From positions 5,394,001 through 5,458,000 of the forward strand of contig NZ_LR130759.1 in NCBI RefSeq assembly GCF_900292015.1: a stretch of 64,000 nt of DNA, in the 5' to 3' direction. Below are positions 45,509 through 56,000 of this stretch, piece after piece. Position 1 is the first letter of the stretch, and the number at the start of each line of letters is the position of its first letter. The notes below the pieces were generated by a model, which saw only the letters and a list, made by a program, of their open reading frames with translations, did no database searches and was not told where the DNA came from. Both the position numbers and the translations under genes were made by a program. The stretch is from Mycobacterium basiliense (GTDB lineage: Bacteria; Actinomycetota; Actinomycetes; Mycobacteriales; Mycobacteriaceae).

Positions 45509-46038
45509 ACGACATCACAATCAGCGACCGGGTGCGCGCCGTCACCGTCCACCGGGCGGACGCACCCATCGGCCGCACCGCAAGATTCCACCTAAACAAG
45601 CGGTTTAGCGATCTACCCTGCTGTCATCGCTCGTGGTCCAGGCACGACAAGCGGGTGTTTCTGCACGGGTACGAACTGACCTTCGAGATCGAGTTCGCCT
45701 GCACGGAAACCGAAACCCGCACCGGCCTGGTGGTCAACAACCGTTGCCTCAACGAGGTCCGCGCAGCGCTACAACACCAGTTCGATCACACTACATTGAT
45801 CGCCGCTGACGACCCACAGCGAAACCTGTTCGAACAGCTGGCCGGCGAAGGCGTCATCGACCTGCGAATCATGAACGCCACCAGCATGGAGGGGGCCGCA
45901 GCCTGGGTGTTCGACACTGTCGAACACATCGTGGCGCCGGCCACCGACGGCCGGGTCTGGGTCTCTCGCATAGCGGCTCGGGAGAGCCGCAACAACGTGG
46001 TCACCCTGACCGCCGAACCGGAAGATCGCTTCGATTGA
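45505..46038 (+). CDS. QueD/6-pyruvoyltetrahydropterin-synthase-like protein, HGY subfamily
   Basis: A 177-aa protein starting ATG 45505, overlapping the FolE-like stop. T-fold signature: RTARFHLNKRFSDLPCCHRSW, FLHGYELTFEIEFAC, HQFDHTTLI and the pterin-anchoring Glu in NATSMEGAAAWVF. Where QueD/PTPS have zinc ligands in HGH, this has HGY, and the first His of the normal triad is not aligned. I recall a separate subfamily with CCHR...HGY. With the FolE-like neighbour it suggests a pathway from GTP to a pterin or 7-deazapurine-like product. No QueE or QueC is seen here. Confidence 0.78.
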   Translation: MNDITISDRVRAVTVHRADAPIGRTARFHLNKRFSDLPCCHRSWSRHDKRVFLHGYELTFEIEFACTETETRTGLVVNNRCLNEVRAALQHQFDHTTLIAADDPQRNLFEQLAGEGVIDLRIMNATSMEGAAAWVFDTVEHIVAPATDGRVWVSRIAARESRNNVVTLTAEPEDRFD

Positions 46039-46355
46039 TCATCCAACTGGAAATGCGGCTAAACCATTGCAGCTCAAGGGTTCCGGGATGAACAAACGAG
46101 TCGCGCACGCCGGCGCAAGCAGTGATTGAGGGGTCCCTGCTTGCCAGCGAGATAGGAGGTACACCGACAATACGGGCGCGTGGGGCGGCCGCGGTCAAGG
46201 CATCCCACCGCAACCACCAGCGTCGTGGGTGCCCCAACACCGCCGGGACCCGGCTATCGTCGTCGATGCGTACCAGGGAACCTTGCCGAAGCCCGACGCC
46301 CACACAAGGCCACCAACTGGACACTCTGGGCTCGCCGAAGGAGGAGTATGCGATC
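46039..46355. other. 317-bp intergenic region upstream of NfeD-flotillin genes
   Basis: No gene is supported. A frame is open through it in phase with the NfeD-like gene from 46122, but its amino acid composition is non-descript and it has no family resemblance. GATAGGAGG near 46150 is RBS-like but leads to no convincing start. GAAGGAGGAG at its end is the RBS of the next gene. Confidence 0.4.
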
Positions 46356-46586
46356 GTGAGCGACGCCTCGATGATTGGGTGCGTCGGGACGTTGATCGTG
46401 GCGACCCGCGGCGCGCACGGCCCCGGCGAGGTCGTGCTCTCCGTGCGGGGGTCCAAGGAGACATTTCTGGCCCGCTCCCACGAGCCATTGCCGAAGGGCA
46501 CCCCCGTGCTGGTGGTTGGGGTTCGAGGTAGCAGAACGGTGCTTGTCGAACCTTGGACCGAGATGGCGGCAACCGAATTGCTCTGA
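46356..46586 (+). CDS. Small NfeD-like (OB-fold) protein
   Basis: A 76-aa protein from GTG 46356 with GAAGGAGGAG upstream. The sequence IGCVGTLIVATRGAHGPGEVVLSVRG and PLPKGTPVLVVGVRGSRTVLVEPW matches the C-terminal OB-fold domain of NfeD proteins, without their membrane helices. NfeD proteins are usually encoded beside SPFH/flotillin genes, and the flotillin gene begins 31 bp later. It probably assists flotillin assembly (inference). Confidence 0.75.
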   Translation: MSDASMIGCVGTLIVATRGAHGPGEVVLSVRGSKETFLARSHEPLPKGTPVLVVGVRGSRTVLVEPWTEMAATELL

Positions 46587-46617
46587 AGAAACCGCGAACA
46601 AACCAAGGAGTCCAACA

Positions 46618-47757
46618 ATGCTCGGTTATAAGGTGCCCGATCCCGATGAGGCGATGCTGATATCCGGAGGCCGCACCAAAAGCAATGCCCCGTTCCGCGT
46701 CGTGACTGGCCACGGCTCCTTCATCATGCCGTTCTTCCGCAAGGTGCGGTTCCTTACGCTGGCCATGTGTGAAGCGGAGGTCGCCGAGAAGTGCGTGACC
46801 CAGCAGGGCATCACCCTCAACGTGCGTGCGGTGATCGCCTTCAAGGTCGGCAACGACACCGAGAGCATCATCGCCGCAGCGCAGCGGTTCCTATCCGAGC
46901 AAGACCAGATGTCGGTGTTGACCGGGCGCATCTTCGCCGGCCACCTACGCTCCATCATCGGCTCGATGACCGTCGAAGAGATCATCCGGGAGCGACAGAA
47001 GCTGGCGACCGAGGTCCTCGACGGTTCCAAGGAAGAGATGGCGCGGATTGGCCTGGCCGTCGACGCCCTGCAGATCCAGTCCATCGACGACGACGGGCTT
47101 GGCTACATCGACGCGATGTCGGCACCACACAACGCCGCTATCCAGCAGCAAGCGCAGATCGCCCAGGCACAAGCGAACCAGGCAGCCGCAGAGGCCGAGC
47201 AAGAATCGCAGCGCAAGCAAGCCGAGTTCGCCCGTGAAACCGCGGTGGTCAAGGCGCAATACAAGGCCGAGGTCGACAAGGCTCAAGCCCAGGCCAACCA
47301 GGCCGGCCCGCTGGCCGACGCGCAATCGCAGCGCGAGGTGCTAGAGATGCGCACCGAATTGGCGCAACGCGCAGCTGAACTACGCCAGCAGGAATTGGTC
47401 GCCGAGGTGGTCAAACCTGCGGAGGCCGAAGCCGAACGAGTTCGGATCTTGGCCGTCGCAGACGCCGAGAAGATGAAGATCCAGGCCGAAGCCGCAGCGT
47501 CACACAATCGAGTGGCGTTGGACCGGATGCTCATCGACCAGCTACCCGAGATCGTCGAGAAGGCCGCCCAGGGGCTCTCCGGCGCGAACTTGACCGTGCT
47601 CAACGGCGCCGAGGGACTTAGCCAGGTCGCCGCCGGCCTGGTCTCCCAGGGACTTGCTCTCTTCGACACGCTGCGCGGCGGGACACTCGACTATGACGAC
47701 GAGGCCTCGGAGAACATCGTGTCCCCGATCGGCGGCGGCGCGAAAGATGGCTCGTGA
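46618..47757 (+). CDS. Flotillin-like SPFH protein
   Basis: A 379-aa protein. The SPFH/band-7 domain at ~10-170 includes FIMPFFRKVRFLTLAMCEAEV, GITLNVRAVIAFKVGND and IIGSMTVEEIIRERQKL. It is followed by an Ala/Glu/Gln-rich coiled coil (~180-310) and a C-terminal flotillin region (IVEKAAQGLSGANLTVLNG). There is no strong N-terminal membrane helix, as in flotillins. It should form membrane-associated oligomers marking microdomains. RBS AAGGAG precedes ATG 46618. It is last in the island before the conserved Rv3788-like gene. Confidence 0.9.
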   Translation: MLGYKVPDPDEAMLISGGRTKSNAPFRVVTGHGSFIMPFFRKVRFLTLAMCEAEVAEKCVTQQGITLNVRAVIAFKVGNDTESIIAAAQRFLSEQDQMSVLTGRIFAGHLRSIIGSMTVEEIIRERQKLATEVLDGSKEEMARIGLAVDALQIQSIDDDGLGYIDAMSAPHNAAIQQQAQIAQAQANQAAAEAEQESQRKQAEFARETAVVKAQYKAEVDKAQAQANQAGPLADAQSQREVLEMRTELAQRAAELRQQELVAEVVKPAEAEAERVRILAVADAEKMKIQAEAAASHNRVALDRMLIDQLPEIVEKAAQGLSGANLTVLNGAEGLSQVAAGLVSQGLALFDTLRGGTLDYDDEASENIVSPIGGGAKDGS

Positions 47758-47948
47758 CAATTCGACTCGTGCAGCGGCCGCGTCGACGCGGCCGACCCAA
47801 GCGGATTCGGAACGATACCGGGCAATAAATCCGTTTGCTGAATATCTGTGACGGCGGCCGCACGGTGGTATAACACTGAAACGCCAGGAACGGCGATCGG
47901 TAACCGGCAACTGGCGCCAACAGGTAACCGGGCGAAAGGTCGGCCGAC

Positions 47949-48434
47949 GTGACCAAGAAAGTCCAATCAACCGGGCTAGCGGATGCAGCGCGCGATCATC
48001 TAGCAGCCGAATTGGCCCGGCTCCGGCAACGACATGATCGCCTGGAAACCGAGGTCAAAAATGACCGCGGCATGGTCGGGGACCACGGTGACGCGGCCGA
48101 GGCGATCCAGCGCGCCGACGAGCTGGCCGTCCTTGCGGACCGCATCCACGAACTCGACCGACGGCTCAAGGCCGGGCCTGCGCAGGCGTCCGATTCCGAA
48201 ACGCTGCCCGGAGGCACCGAGGTGACCCTGCGTTTTGCCGACGGTGAAGTCGTCACGATGCACGTGATCTCCATCGTCGAAGAGAACGCGGTTGGCCACG
48301 AAGCCGAAACGCTGACCGCGCACAGCCCACTGGGACAAGCCCTGGCCGGGCACAAGGCGGGCGACACGGTGACCTACTCCACCCCGCGGGGGCCAAGTCA
48401 AGTCGAGATCATCGCGCTGAAGTTGCCCGCCTGA
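47949..48434 (+). CDS. GreA/GreB-family transcription factor-like protein (Rv3788-like)
   Basis: A 161-aa protein with a long N-terminal coiled coil ([20 protein letters not shown], residues ~15-75) and a C-terminal FKBP-like domain ([41 protein letters not shown]). This layout binds the RNA polymerase secondary channel. M. tuberculosis Rv3788 is the same length and is known to act on transcription without being a true cleavage factor. It starts at GTG 47949. It marks the return to conserved gene order. Confidence 0.9.
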   Translation: MTKKVQSTGLADAARDHLAAELARLRQRHDRLETEVKNDRGMVGDHGDAAEAIQRADELAVLADRIHELDRRLKAGPAQASDSETLPGGTEVTLRFADGEVVTMHVISIVEENAVGHEAETLTAHSPLGQALAGHKAGDTVTYSTPRGPSQVEIIALKLPA

Positions 48435-48493
48435 GACGCCCGTGCGACGGCAAGCCGGCAGAGACGCGCGCCAACCCCGTTAGACTTCCCCCG

Positions 48494-48934
48494 ATGATCC
48501 CGCCTGAGCCTGGTGCCACTCCGACTCATCAGCACCAGCGACAACACCTGCATTTGACGACTCAGGTGATGCGCTTCGTCGTCACCGGGATTTTCGCAGC
48601 GATCGTCGACTTCAGCGTCTATGTGACGCTCTACAAAGCGGTGGGTCTACAGGTTGACCTGGCGAAACTCATCAGTGTCGTGGTTGGCACCATCACCGCC
48701 TACCTGATCAACCGCAGGTGGACCTTCCAGGCCGCTCCCAGCGGAGCACGGTTTGCCGCGGTCATGGCCCTCTACGCGGTGACCTTCGCCGCCCAGGTCG
48801 GAATCAATCACCTCTGCCTTGCCCTGATGCACTACCAGGCGTGGGCGATACCCGTCGCCTTTGTGATCGCGCAGGGCGTTGCCACGGTGATCAACTTCGT
48901 CGTTCAGCGAGCCGTGATCTTCCGGATGCGCTGA
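48494..48934 (+). CDS. GtrA-family membrane protein (Rv3789-like)
   Basis: A 146-aa protein with four membrane helices from [21 protein letters not shown] on. The signature [11 protein letters not shown] is typical of GtrA. In M. tuberculosis Rv3789 (121 aa) has been proposed to flip decaprenyl-phosphoryl-arabinose or to anchor AftA. The M. tuberculosis start corresponds to ATG 48569 here; ATG 48494 adds a 25-residue His/Gln-rich segment, so the start is uncertain. It lies 87 bp before dprE1. Confidence 0.9.
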   Translation: MIPPEPGATPTHQHQRQHLHLTTQVMRFVVTGIFAAIVDFSVYVTLYKAVGLQVDLAKLISVVVGTITAYLINRRWTFQAAPSGARFAAVMALYAVTFAAQVGINHLCLALMHYQAWAIPVAFVIAQGVATVINFVVQRAVIFRMR

Positions 48935-49021
48935 ACGGGCCGGCGCCGACTGGGGTTTGTCCGACTGTCCAGCGGGCTTGCGCACCCATCCGCGCCCGGG
49001 CAGGCGGTACCCTCTTTGACG

Positions 49022-50416
49022 ATGTCGACCACCTCCGAACCCAGCGCGGTTTCCACCACGGCCACCCGGCTGACCGGGTGGGGCCGCACGGCACCGTCAG
49101 TGGCCGAGGTACTTCGCACGCCAGACCCAGAGGTGATCGCCCGGGCGGTCGCGCGGGCGGCCGACTCCGGCGGGCGCGGCGTGATCGCGCGCGGTCTGGG
49201 CAGGTCCTACGGCGACAACGCCCAAAACGGGGGCGGCCTGGTGATCGACATGAGTTCGCTGCGCACGATTCACTGCCTCAACGCCGACACCAAGCTCGCT
49301 GACGTCGACGCCGGGGTCAATCTCGACCAGCTGATGAAAGCGGCCCTGCCGTTCGGGCTGTGGGTACCGGTGCTGCCCGGCACCCGCCAGGTCACCATCG
49401 GCGGCGCGATCGCATGCGACATCCACGGCAAGAACCACCACAGCGCGGGCAGCTTCGGCAACCACGTACGCAGCATGGAGCTGCTCACCGCCGACGGCCA
49501 GATCCGCCACCTCACCCCGACCGGCGACGACTGCGAACTGTTTTGGGCCACCGTCGGCGGCAACGGCCTGACCGGCATCATCCTGCGGGCGACCATCGAG
49601 ATGACTCCCACCGAAACGGCGTACTTCATCGCCGACGGTGACGTCACCGCCAGCCTGGACGAAACGATCGCCCTGCACAGCGACGGCAGCGAGGGCAATT
49701 ACACCTACTCCAGCGCCTGGTTCGACGCGATCAGCGCGCCCCCGAAGCTGGGCCGCGCGGCCGTCTCACGCGGCCGTTTGGCCACCGTCGAGCAGCTGCC
49801 CCCGAAGCTTCGCCGCAACCCGCTGAAATTCGATGCGCCACAACTACTTACGCTGCCCGACCTATTTCCCAACGGGCTGGCCAACAAGTACACGTTCGGC
49901 CCGATCGGCGAATTGTGGTATCGCAAATCCGGCAGCTATCGCGGCAAGATTCAGAATCTGACGCAGTTCTACCACCCGCTGGACATGTTCGGTGAATGGA
50001 ACCGCGCCTATGGCCAAGCCGGCTTTCTGCAATACCAGTTCGTGGTTCCCACCGAGGCGGTTGACGAGTTCAAAAGCATCATCCGTGACATCCAAACCAG
50101 TGGCCACTACTCCTTCCTCAACGTGTTCAAGTTGTTCGGCCCCGGCAATCGGGCGCCGCTGAGCTTCCCCATCCCGGGCTGGAACATCTGCGTCGACTTC
50201 CCGATCAAGGCCGGCCTCAACGAATTCGTGGGCGAACTCGATCGCCGGGTGCTGGAATTCGGCGGTCGCCTCTACACCGCCAAGGACTCACGGACCACCG
50301 CTGAAACCTTCCACGCCATGTATCCGCGCATTGACGAGTGGATTGCCGTGCGCCGCAAGGTTGATCCCTTGCACGTGTTCGCCTCCGACATGGCCCGACG
50401 TTTGGAGCTGCTCTAA
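49022..50416 (+). CDS. dprE1: Decaprenylphosphoryl-beta-D-ribose oxidase DprE1
   Basis: A 464-aa FAD oxidase of the VAO family. The FAD-binding segments are [37 protein letters not shown] and [11 protein letters not shown]. The substrate-side Cys390 in [13 protein letters not shown] corresponds to the M. tuberculosis Cys387 that benzothiazinones attack, so sensitivity is expected. It oxidises DPR to the 2'-keto form, which DprE2 reduces to decaprenyl-phosphoryl-arabinose. ATG 49022 is preferred; a TTG lies two codons upstream. The stop is directly followed by dprE2. Confidence 0.98.
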   Translation: MSTTSEPSAVSTTATRLTGWGRTAPSVAEVLRTPDPEVIARAVARAADSGGRGVIARGLGRSYGDNAQNGGGLVIDMSSLRTIHCLNADTKLADVDAGVNLDQLMKAALPFGLWVPVLPGTRQVTIGGAIACDIHGKNHHSAGSFGNHVRSMELLTADGQIRHLTPTGDDCELFWATVGGNGLTGIILRATIEMTPTETAYFIADGDVTASLDETIALHSDGSEGNYTYSSAWFDAISAPPKLGRAAVSRGRLATVEQLPPKLRRNPLKFDAPQLLTLPDLFPNGLANKYTFGPIGELWYRKSGSYRGKIQNLTQFYHPLDMFGEWNRAYGQAGFLQYQFVVPTEAVDEFKSIIRDIQTSGHYSFLNVFKLFGPGNRAPLSFPIPGWNICVDFPIKAGLNEFVGELDRRVLEFGGRLYTAKDSRTTAETFHAMYPRIDEWIAVRRKVDPLHVFASDMARRLELL

Positions 50417-51181
50417 ATGGTGCTCGATGCTGTAGGAAACCCCCAGTCGGTGCTGCTGCTCGGCGGCACTTCGGAGATCGGGCTGGCCATCTGCGAGCGC
50501 TACCTGCGCAATGCGCCGGCCCGGATTGTGTTGGCCTGCCTGCCCGACGACCCGGGCCGGGAGGACGCCGTCGCTGAGGTGCGCGCCGCCGGCGCGCGAT
50601 CGGTGGAGCTGATCGACTTCGATGCCGTGGACACCGACAGTCATCCGAAGGTGATTGAGCAGGCGTTCACCGGCGGCGATATCGATGTGGCGATCGTCGC
50701 GTTCGGCTTACTAGGCGATGCCGAGGAGCTGTGGCAGAACCAACGCAAGGCCGTGCAGATCGCCGAAATCAACTACACCGCAGCGGTTTCGGTCGGCGTT
50801 CTGCTGGCCGAAAAGATGCGCGCCCAGGGATTCGGCCAGATCATCGCCATGAGCTCGGCTGCGGGCGAGCGGGTGCGGCGCGCCAATTTCGTCTACGGCT
50901 CCACCAAGGCCGGTCTGGACGGCTTCTACCTGGGGCTGTCCGAAGCGCTGCGCGAGCATGGCGTCCGCGTGCTGGTAATCCGGCCTGGCCAGGTACGCAC
51001 CCGAATGAGTTCGCATCTCAAGGAAGCTCCGCTGACCGTCGACAAGGAGTACGTCGCCAACCTCGCGGTGACCGCTTCCGCAAAAGGTAAGGAATTGGTT
51101 TGGGCGCCAGCAACATTCCGTTACGTGATGATGGTGTTGCGTCATATCCCGCGGAGCATCTTCCGCAAGCTCCCAATTTGA
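50417..51181 (+). CDS. dprE2: Decaprenylphosphoryl-2-keto-ribose reductase DprE2
   Basis: A 254-aa SDR, the same length as in M. tuberculosis. Cofactor motif [10 protein letters not shown], the catalytic Ser in MSSAAGERV, and [19 protein letters not shown] with Tyr and Lys. It reduces the keto product of DprE1 to form decaprenyl-phosphoryl-arabinose, the only arabinose donor for the cell wall. No gap separates it from dprE1 (TAA then ATG), and aftA starts 2 bp after it. Confidence 0.97.
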   Translation: MVLDAVGNPQSVLLLGGTSEIGLAICERYLRNAPARIVLACLPDDPGREDAVAEVRAAGARSVELIDFDAVDTDSHPKVIEQAFTGGDIDVAIVAFGLLGDAEELWQNQRKAVQIAEINYTAAVSVGVLLAEKMRAQGFGQIIAMSSAAGERVRRANFVYGSTKAGLDGFYLGLSEALREHGVRVLVIRPGQVRTRMSSHLKEAPLTVDKEYVANLAVTASAKGKELVWAPATFRYVMMVLRHIPRSIFRKLPI

Positions 51182-51183
51182 GC

Positions 51184-53073
51184 ATGCGTAATGCGCTGGC
51201 CACGCTCGGCCAGATGGCCGCGGCGGCGGCAGTGGCCATGCTGGTGGCGGTGATCTCGCTGGCCGCCATCTCCCGCGTCCAGTGGCCGGCGTTCCCGTCA
51301 TCAAACCAGCTACATGCGCTGACCACCGTCGGCCAGGTTGGTTGTCTGACCGGGTTGCTGGCCGCCGGCTGGGCGTGGCGACGCGGCCGGTCGCGGTGGC
51401 TGGCTCGCCTCGGCGGGCTGGTGTTCGTCTCCGCATTCGCTGTGGTGACGCTGGGCATGCCGCTGGGAGCCACCCGGCTCTACCTGTTCGGCATCTCCGT
51501 CGATCAACAATTTCGCACCGAATACCTGACCCGACTCACCGACAGCCCTGCCCTGCACGACATGACCTACCTCGGCCTACCGCCGTTTTATCCGCCGGGC
51601 TGGTTCTGGATCGGCGGACGCGCCGCCGCGTTGACCGGGACACCCGCGTGGGAGGTGTTCAAGCCCTGGGCGATCACCTCGATCACCGTCGCGGTGGCGA
51701 TCGCGTTGGTGCTGTGGTGGCGGATGATCCGCTTCGAGTACGCGCTGCTGGTCACCATCGCCACCGCGGCCGTGACCCTCGCCTACAGCTCGCCGGAGCC
51801 CTACGCCGCGATGATCACGGTGCTGCTGCCGCCGATGCTGGTGCTGACCTGGTCGGGACTGCGCGCCGGCGCTACCGCGCGCGGCGGCTGGGCGGCAGTG
51901 GTCGGCGCCGGAGTCTTCCTCGGCTTTGCCGCCACCTGGTACACCCTGCTCGTCGCCTACAGCGCGTTCACGGTCACGCTGATGGCGCTGCTGCTGGCCG
52001 CATCGCGCTGGCAACGCGGCGGGCTCAGGGCCGGTTTCCGCGCTGCCCTCGACCCGCTGCGCCGGCTGGCCGTCATCGCCGCCATCGCGGCGGTGATCGC
52101 CGCCACGACCTGGCTGCCCTTCCTGCTGCGGGCAGCCCATAGCCCGGTCAGCAACACCGGCAGCGCGCAGCACTATCTGCCGGCCGACGGCGCCGAACTG
52201 ACCTTTCCGATGCTGCAGTTCTCGCTGCTGGGCGCGCTATGCATGCTGGGCGCCCTGTGGCTGGTGGTGCGAGCGCGATCGTCGACACGGGCCGGCGCCC
52301 TTGCCATCGGCGTGCTGGCCGTCTACCTGTGGTCGCTGCTATCGATGCTGACCACGCTGGCGCGCACCACGCTGCTGTCGTTCCGGCTGCAACCCACTTT
52401 GACCGTGCTGTTGGCCGCCGCCGGGGTATTTGGCTTCGTCGAAACGACGCTGGCGCTGGCTCCCAAGGCGCGCGCAGTCATCCCGGCGGCCGGCGCCATC
52501 GGCCTGGCTGGGGCGATCGCGTTCAGCCAGGACATTCCCGACGTACTGCGACCCGACCTCACCATCGCATACACCGACACCGACGGCCTCGGTCAGCGCG
52601 GCGACCGCCGACCGCCCGGTGCCGAGAAGTACTATCCGACAATCGACGCCGCCATCCGAAGGGTCACCGGCAAGCCGCGTGACCAGCTCGTCGTGCTGAC
52701 CGCCGACTACAGCTTCCTGTCGTATTACCCCTATTGGGGCTTTCAGGGTTTGACCTCGCACTACGCCAACCCGCTGGCACAGTTCGACAAGCGAGCCGCA
52801 CACATCGAGAGCTGGGCCAAGCTCAAGACGGCCGACGAACTCGTTCAGGCTCTGGACAAACTACCGTGGTCGGCGCCGACGGTCTTTTTGATGCGCCGCG
52901 GCGCACACGACACCTATACGCTGCGGCTGGCCCAGGACGTCTACCCCAACCAACCCAATGTCCGTCGCTACCCGGTGAACCTCAAAGCGGCGCTGTTCGA
53001 CGACCCGCGTTTCGCCGTCGACACCATCGGGCCGTTCGTGCTTGCCATCCGCAAGCCGGAGGCTAGCGCCTGA
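51184..53073 (+). CDS. aftA: Galactan 5-O-arabinofuranosyltransferase AftA
   Basis: About 629 residues (M. tuberculosis about 643). A GT-C membrane enzyme with roughly 11-13 helices and a soluble C-terminal domain from ~residue 440. It primes the galactan with the first arabinose residues using decaprenyl-phosphoryl-arabinose. ATG 51184 ([10 protein letters not shown]) was chosen because it lies 2 bp after the dprE2 stop; the in-frame 28-codon extension overlaps dprE2. The stop overlaps embC (TGATG at 53071). Confidence 0.96.
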   Translation: MRNALATLGQMAAAAAVAMLVAVISLAAISRVQWPAFPSSNQLHALTTVGQVGCLTGLLAAGWAWRRGRSRWLARLGGLVFVSAFAVVTLGMPLGATRLYLFGISVDQQFRTEYLTRLTDSPALHDMTYLGLPPFYPPGWFWIGGRAAALTGTPAWEVFKPWAITSITVAVAIALVLWWRMIRFEYALLVTIATAAVTLAYSSPEPYAAMITVLLPPMLVLTWSGLRAGATARGGWAAVVGAGVFLGFAATWYTLLVAYSAFTVTLMALLLAASRWQRGGLRAGFRAALDPLRRLAVIAAIAAVIAATTWLPFLLRAAHSPVSNTGSAQHYLPADGAELTFPMLQFSLLGALCMLGALWLVVRARSSTRAGALAIGVLAVYLWSLLSMLTTLARTTLLSFRLQPTLTVLLAAAGVFGFVETTLALAPKARAVIPAAGAIGLAGAIAFSQDIPDVLRPDLTIAYTDTDGLGQRGDRRPPGAEKYYPTIDAAIRRVTGKPRDQLVVLTADYSFLSYYPYWGFQGLTSHYANPLAQFDKRAAHIESWAKLKTADELVQALDKLPWSAPTVFLMRRGAHDTYTLRLAQDVYPNQPNVRRYPVNLKAALFDDPRFAVDTIGPFVLAIRKPEASA

Positions 53074-56000
53074 TGGCCACCGAAACCGAACCGGGCACAT
53101 TGAAACAATTACCATCTACCTCCGTGAGCGACGCGGGAGCAAAATACCGGATTGCTCGACTTGTCGCAGTCGTCGCAGGTCTGCTCGGCACGGTTCTGGC
53201 GCTGGCCACCCCGGTGTTGCCGGTGGACCAGACCACCGCGCAGTTGAACTGGCCGCAGGACAACACGTTCAGCAGCGTGGAGGCGCCGCTGATAGGGTAT
53301 GTGGCCACCGAACTCAACGTCAGCGTGCCCTGTCAGGCCGCCGCCGGGCTCGCCGGACCGCAAAACAACGGCAAGACCGTGCTGTTGTCGACGGTCCCCA
53401 AGCAAGCCCCGAACGCCGTCGACCGCGGCCTGCTCATCCAGCGCGCCAACGACGATCTGGTGCTGGTGGTGCGCAACGTTCCGGTCGTCACCGCGCCGCT
53501 GAGCGAAGTCCTCGGCCCAGCCTGCCAGCGATTGACCTTCACCGCGCATGCCGACCAGGTCACCGCCGAATTCGTGGGGCTCAAGCAGGGGCCCCGCGCC
53601 GAGCGTCCCGGCGAACCGCTGCGCGGCGAACGGGGCGGCTACGACTTCCGGCCGCAGATCGTCGGGGTTTTCACCGATCTTTCCGGGCCCACCCCACCGG
53701 GTTTGACCTTCTCCGCGACCGTCGACACCCGCTACAGCAGCAGCCCCACGCCGCTGAAGATGGCGGCGATGATCCTGGGCCTGTTGACCACCGCCGCCGC
53801 ACTGGTCGCGTTGCACATCCTGGACACCGCAGACGGCACCCGCCACCGGCGGATACTCCCGCCGCGCTGGTGGTCGATCGGCGGGTTGGACACGTTGGTC
53901 ATCGCCGTACTGGTGTGGTGGCACTTCGTCGGGGCCAACACCTCCGACGACGGGTACATCCTGACCATGGCCCGGGTCTCCGAGCATGCCGGCTACATGG
54001 CGAATTACTACCGCTGGTTCGGCACACCCGAGGCGCCGTTCGGCTGGTACTACGACCTACTTGCGTTGTGGGCGCACGTCAGCACCAGCAGCATCTGGAT
54101 GCGGCTGCCCACCCTGGCGATGGCGCTGACCTGCTGGTGGGTGATCAGCCGTGAGGTGATCCCGCGGTTGGGGCACGCGGTAAAGCAGAGCCGCGCCGCC
54201 GCCTGGACCGCGGCGGGCATGTTCCTGGCAGTGTGGTTGCCGCTCGACAACGGGCTGCGGCCGGAGCCGATCATCGCCCTGGGCATCCTGCTGACCTGGT
54301 GTTCGGTGGAGCGCGCGGTGGCCACCAGCCGGCTGCTGCCGGTCGCCATCGCCTGCATCATCGGTGCGCTGACGCTGTTCTCCGGGCCCACCGGCATCGC
54401 CTCCATCGGCGCGCTGCTGGTCGCGATCGGCCCGCTCCTGACCATCCTGCACCGACGCTACAAACAGTTCGGTGCACTGCCGCTGCTGGCGCCGCTGCTG
54501 GCCGCGGCCACCGTCACCGCGATCCTCATCTTCCGCGACCAAACCTTCGCGGGCGAGGCCCAGGCCAGCATGCTCAAACGTGCGGTCGGGCCTAGCCTCA
54601 AGTGGTTTGACGAACATATCCGCTACGAGCGGCTGTTCATGGCCAGCCCGGACGGCTCGGTGGCCCGCCGCTTCGCGGTGCTAGCCCTGGTCCTTGCGCT
54701 CGCCGTAGTGGTAGCAATGTCGTTGCGTAAAGGGCGAATTCCGGGCACCGCGGCAGGGCCGAGCCGGCGCATCATGGGGATCACCATCATCTCATTTCTG
54801 GCGATGATGTTCACGCCCACCAAATGGACACACCACTTCGGGGTGTTCGCCGGATTGGCCGGTTCTTTGGGGGCGCTGGCCGCGGTCGCGGTGACGGCGG
54901 CAGCGCTACGCTCGCGACGCAATCGCACCGTGTTCGCCGCCGTGGTGCTCTTCGTGATGGCGCTGTCATTCGCCAGTGTCAATGGCTGGTGGTATGTCTC
55001 CAACTTTGGTGTGCCGTGGTCGAATTCGTTTCCGAAGTGGCGGTGGTCGCTGACCACCGCGCTGCTGGAGCTCTCCGTCGTGGTGCTGCTGGTGGCGGCG
55101 TGGTTTCACTTCGTCGCTACCGACAACGGGTCGCCCCGGACCCGGCTAGGGGCACGACTGGCCGGAATTGTCCAGTCCCCGTTGGCGATTGCGACGTGGT
55201 TGCTGGTCATCATGGAGGTCGTCTCACTGACCCAGGGAATGATTTCCCAATACCCGGCATGGTCGGTGGGCCGGTCCAATCTGCAAGCGCTCACCGGGAA
55301 GAGCTGCGGGCTGGCCGAAGACGTGTTGGTGGAGTTGGATCCCGACGCGGGAATGCTGGCTCCGGTACGCGCTCCGGTGGCCGACGCGCTGGGCGCCGCC
55401 CTGTCAGAAGCATTCACGCCCAACGGAGTTCCCGCCAACGTCTCCGCCGACCCGGTGATGGAACGCCCAGGTGATCGCAGCTTCCTCGACGACGACGGAC
55501 TGGTGACCGGTACCGAAGCGGGCACCGAGGGCGGCACCACGGCCGCACCGGGAATCAACGGGTCTCGTGCCCGCCTGCCGTTCAACCTCAATCCGGCCCG
55601 AACTCCGGTGCTGGGCAGCTGGCGTGCCGGCATCCAGGTACCCGCCATGTTGCGCTCGGGCTGGTATCGATTGCCCTCCCCGGAGCAGATGGAGAAAGCG
55701 CCGCTGATCGTGGTGACGGCGGCCGGCCGGTTCGACCCGCGTGAGGTTCAGCTGCAGTGGGCCACCGATGCGCAAGCGGCCAGCGGGCATGCCGGCGGGT
55801 CGATGGAGTTTGGCGATGTCGGGGCGGCCCCGGCCTGGCGCAACCTGCGGGCGCCGTTGTCGGCGATCCCGAAAACCGCTACCCAGGTTCGTCTGGTCGC
55901 CGACGACCAGGACTTGGCCCCACAGCACTGGATCGCGCTGACCCCGCCCCGGATTCCACAGGTGCAAACGCTGCAGCAAGTGGTGGGATCGACTGATCCG

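Noticed and set aside
46122-46355. N-terminal extension of the NfeD-like gene
   Set aside because: The extra sequence is not NfeD-like, and a strong RBS sits just before GTG 46356.
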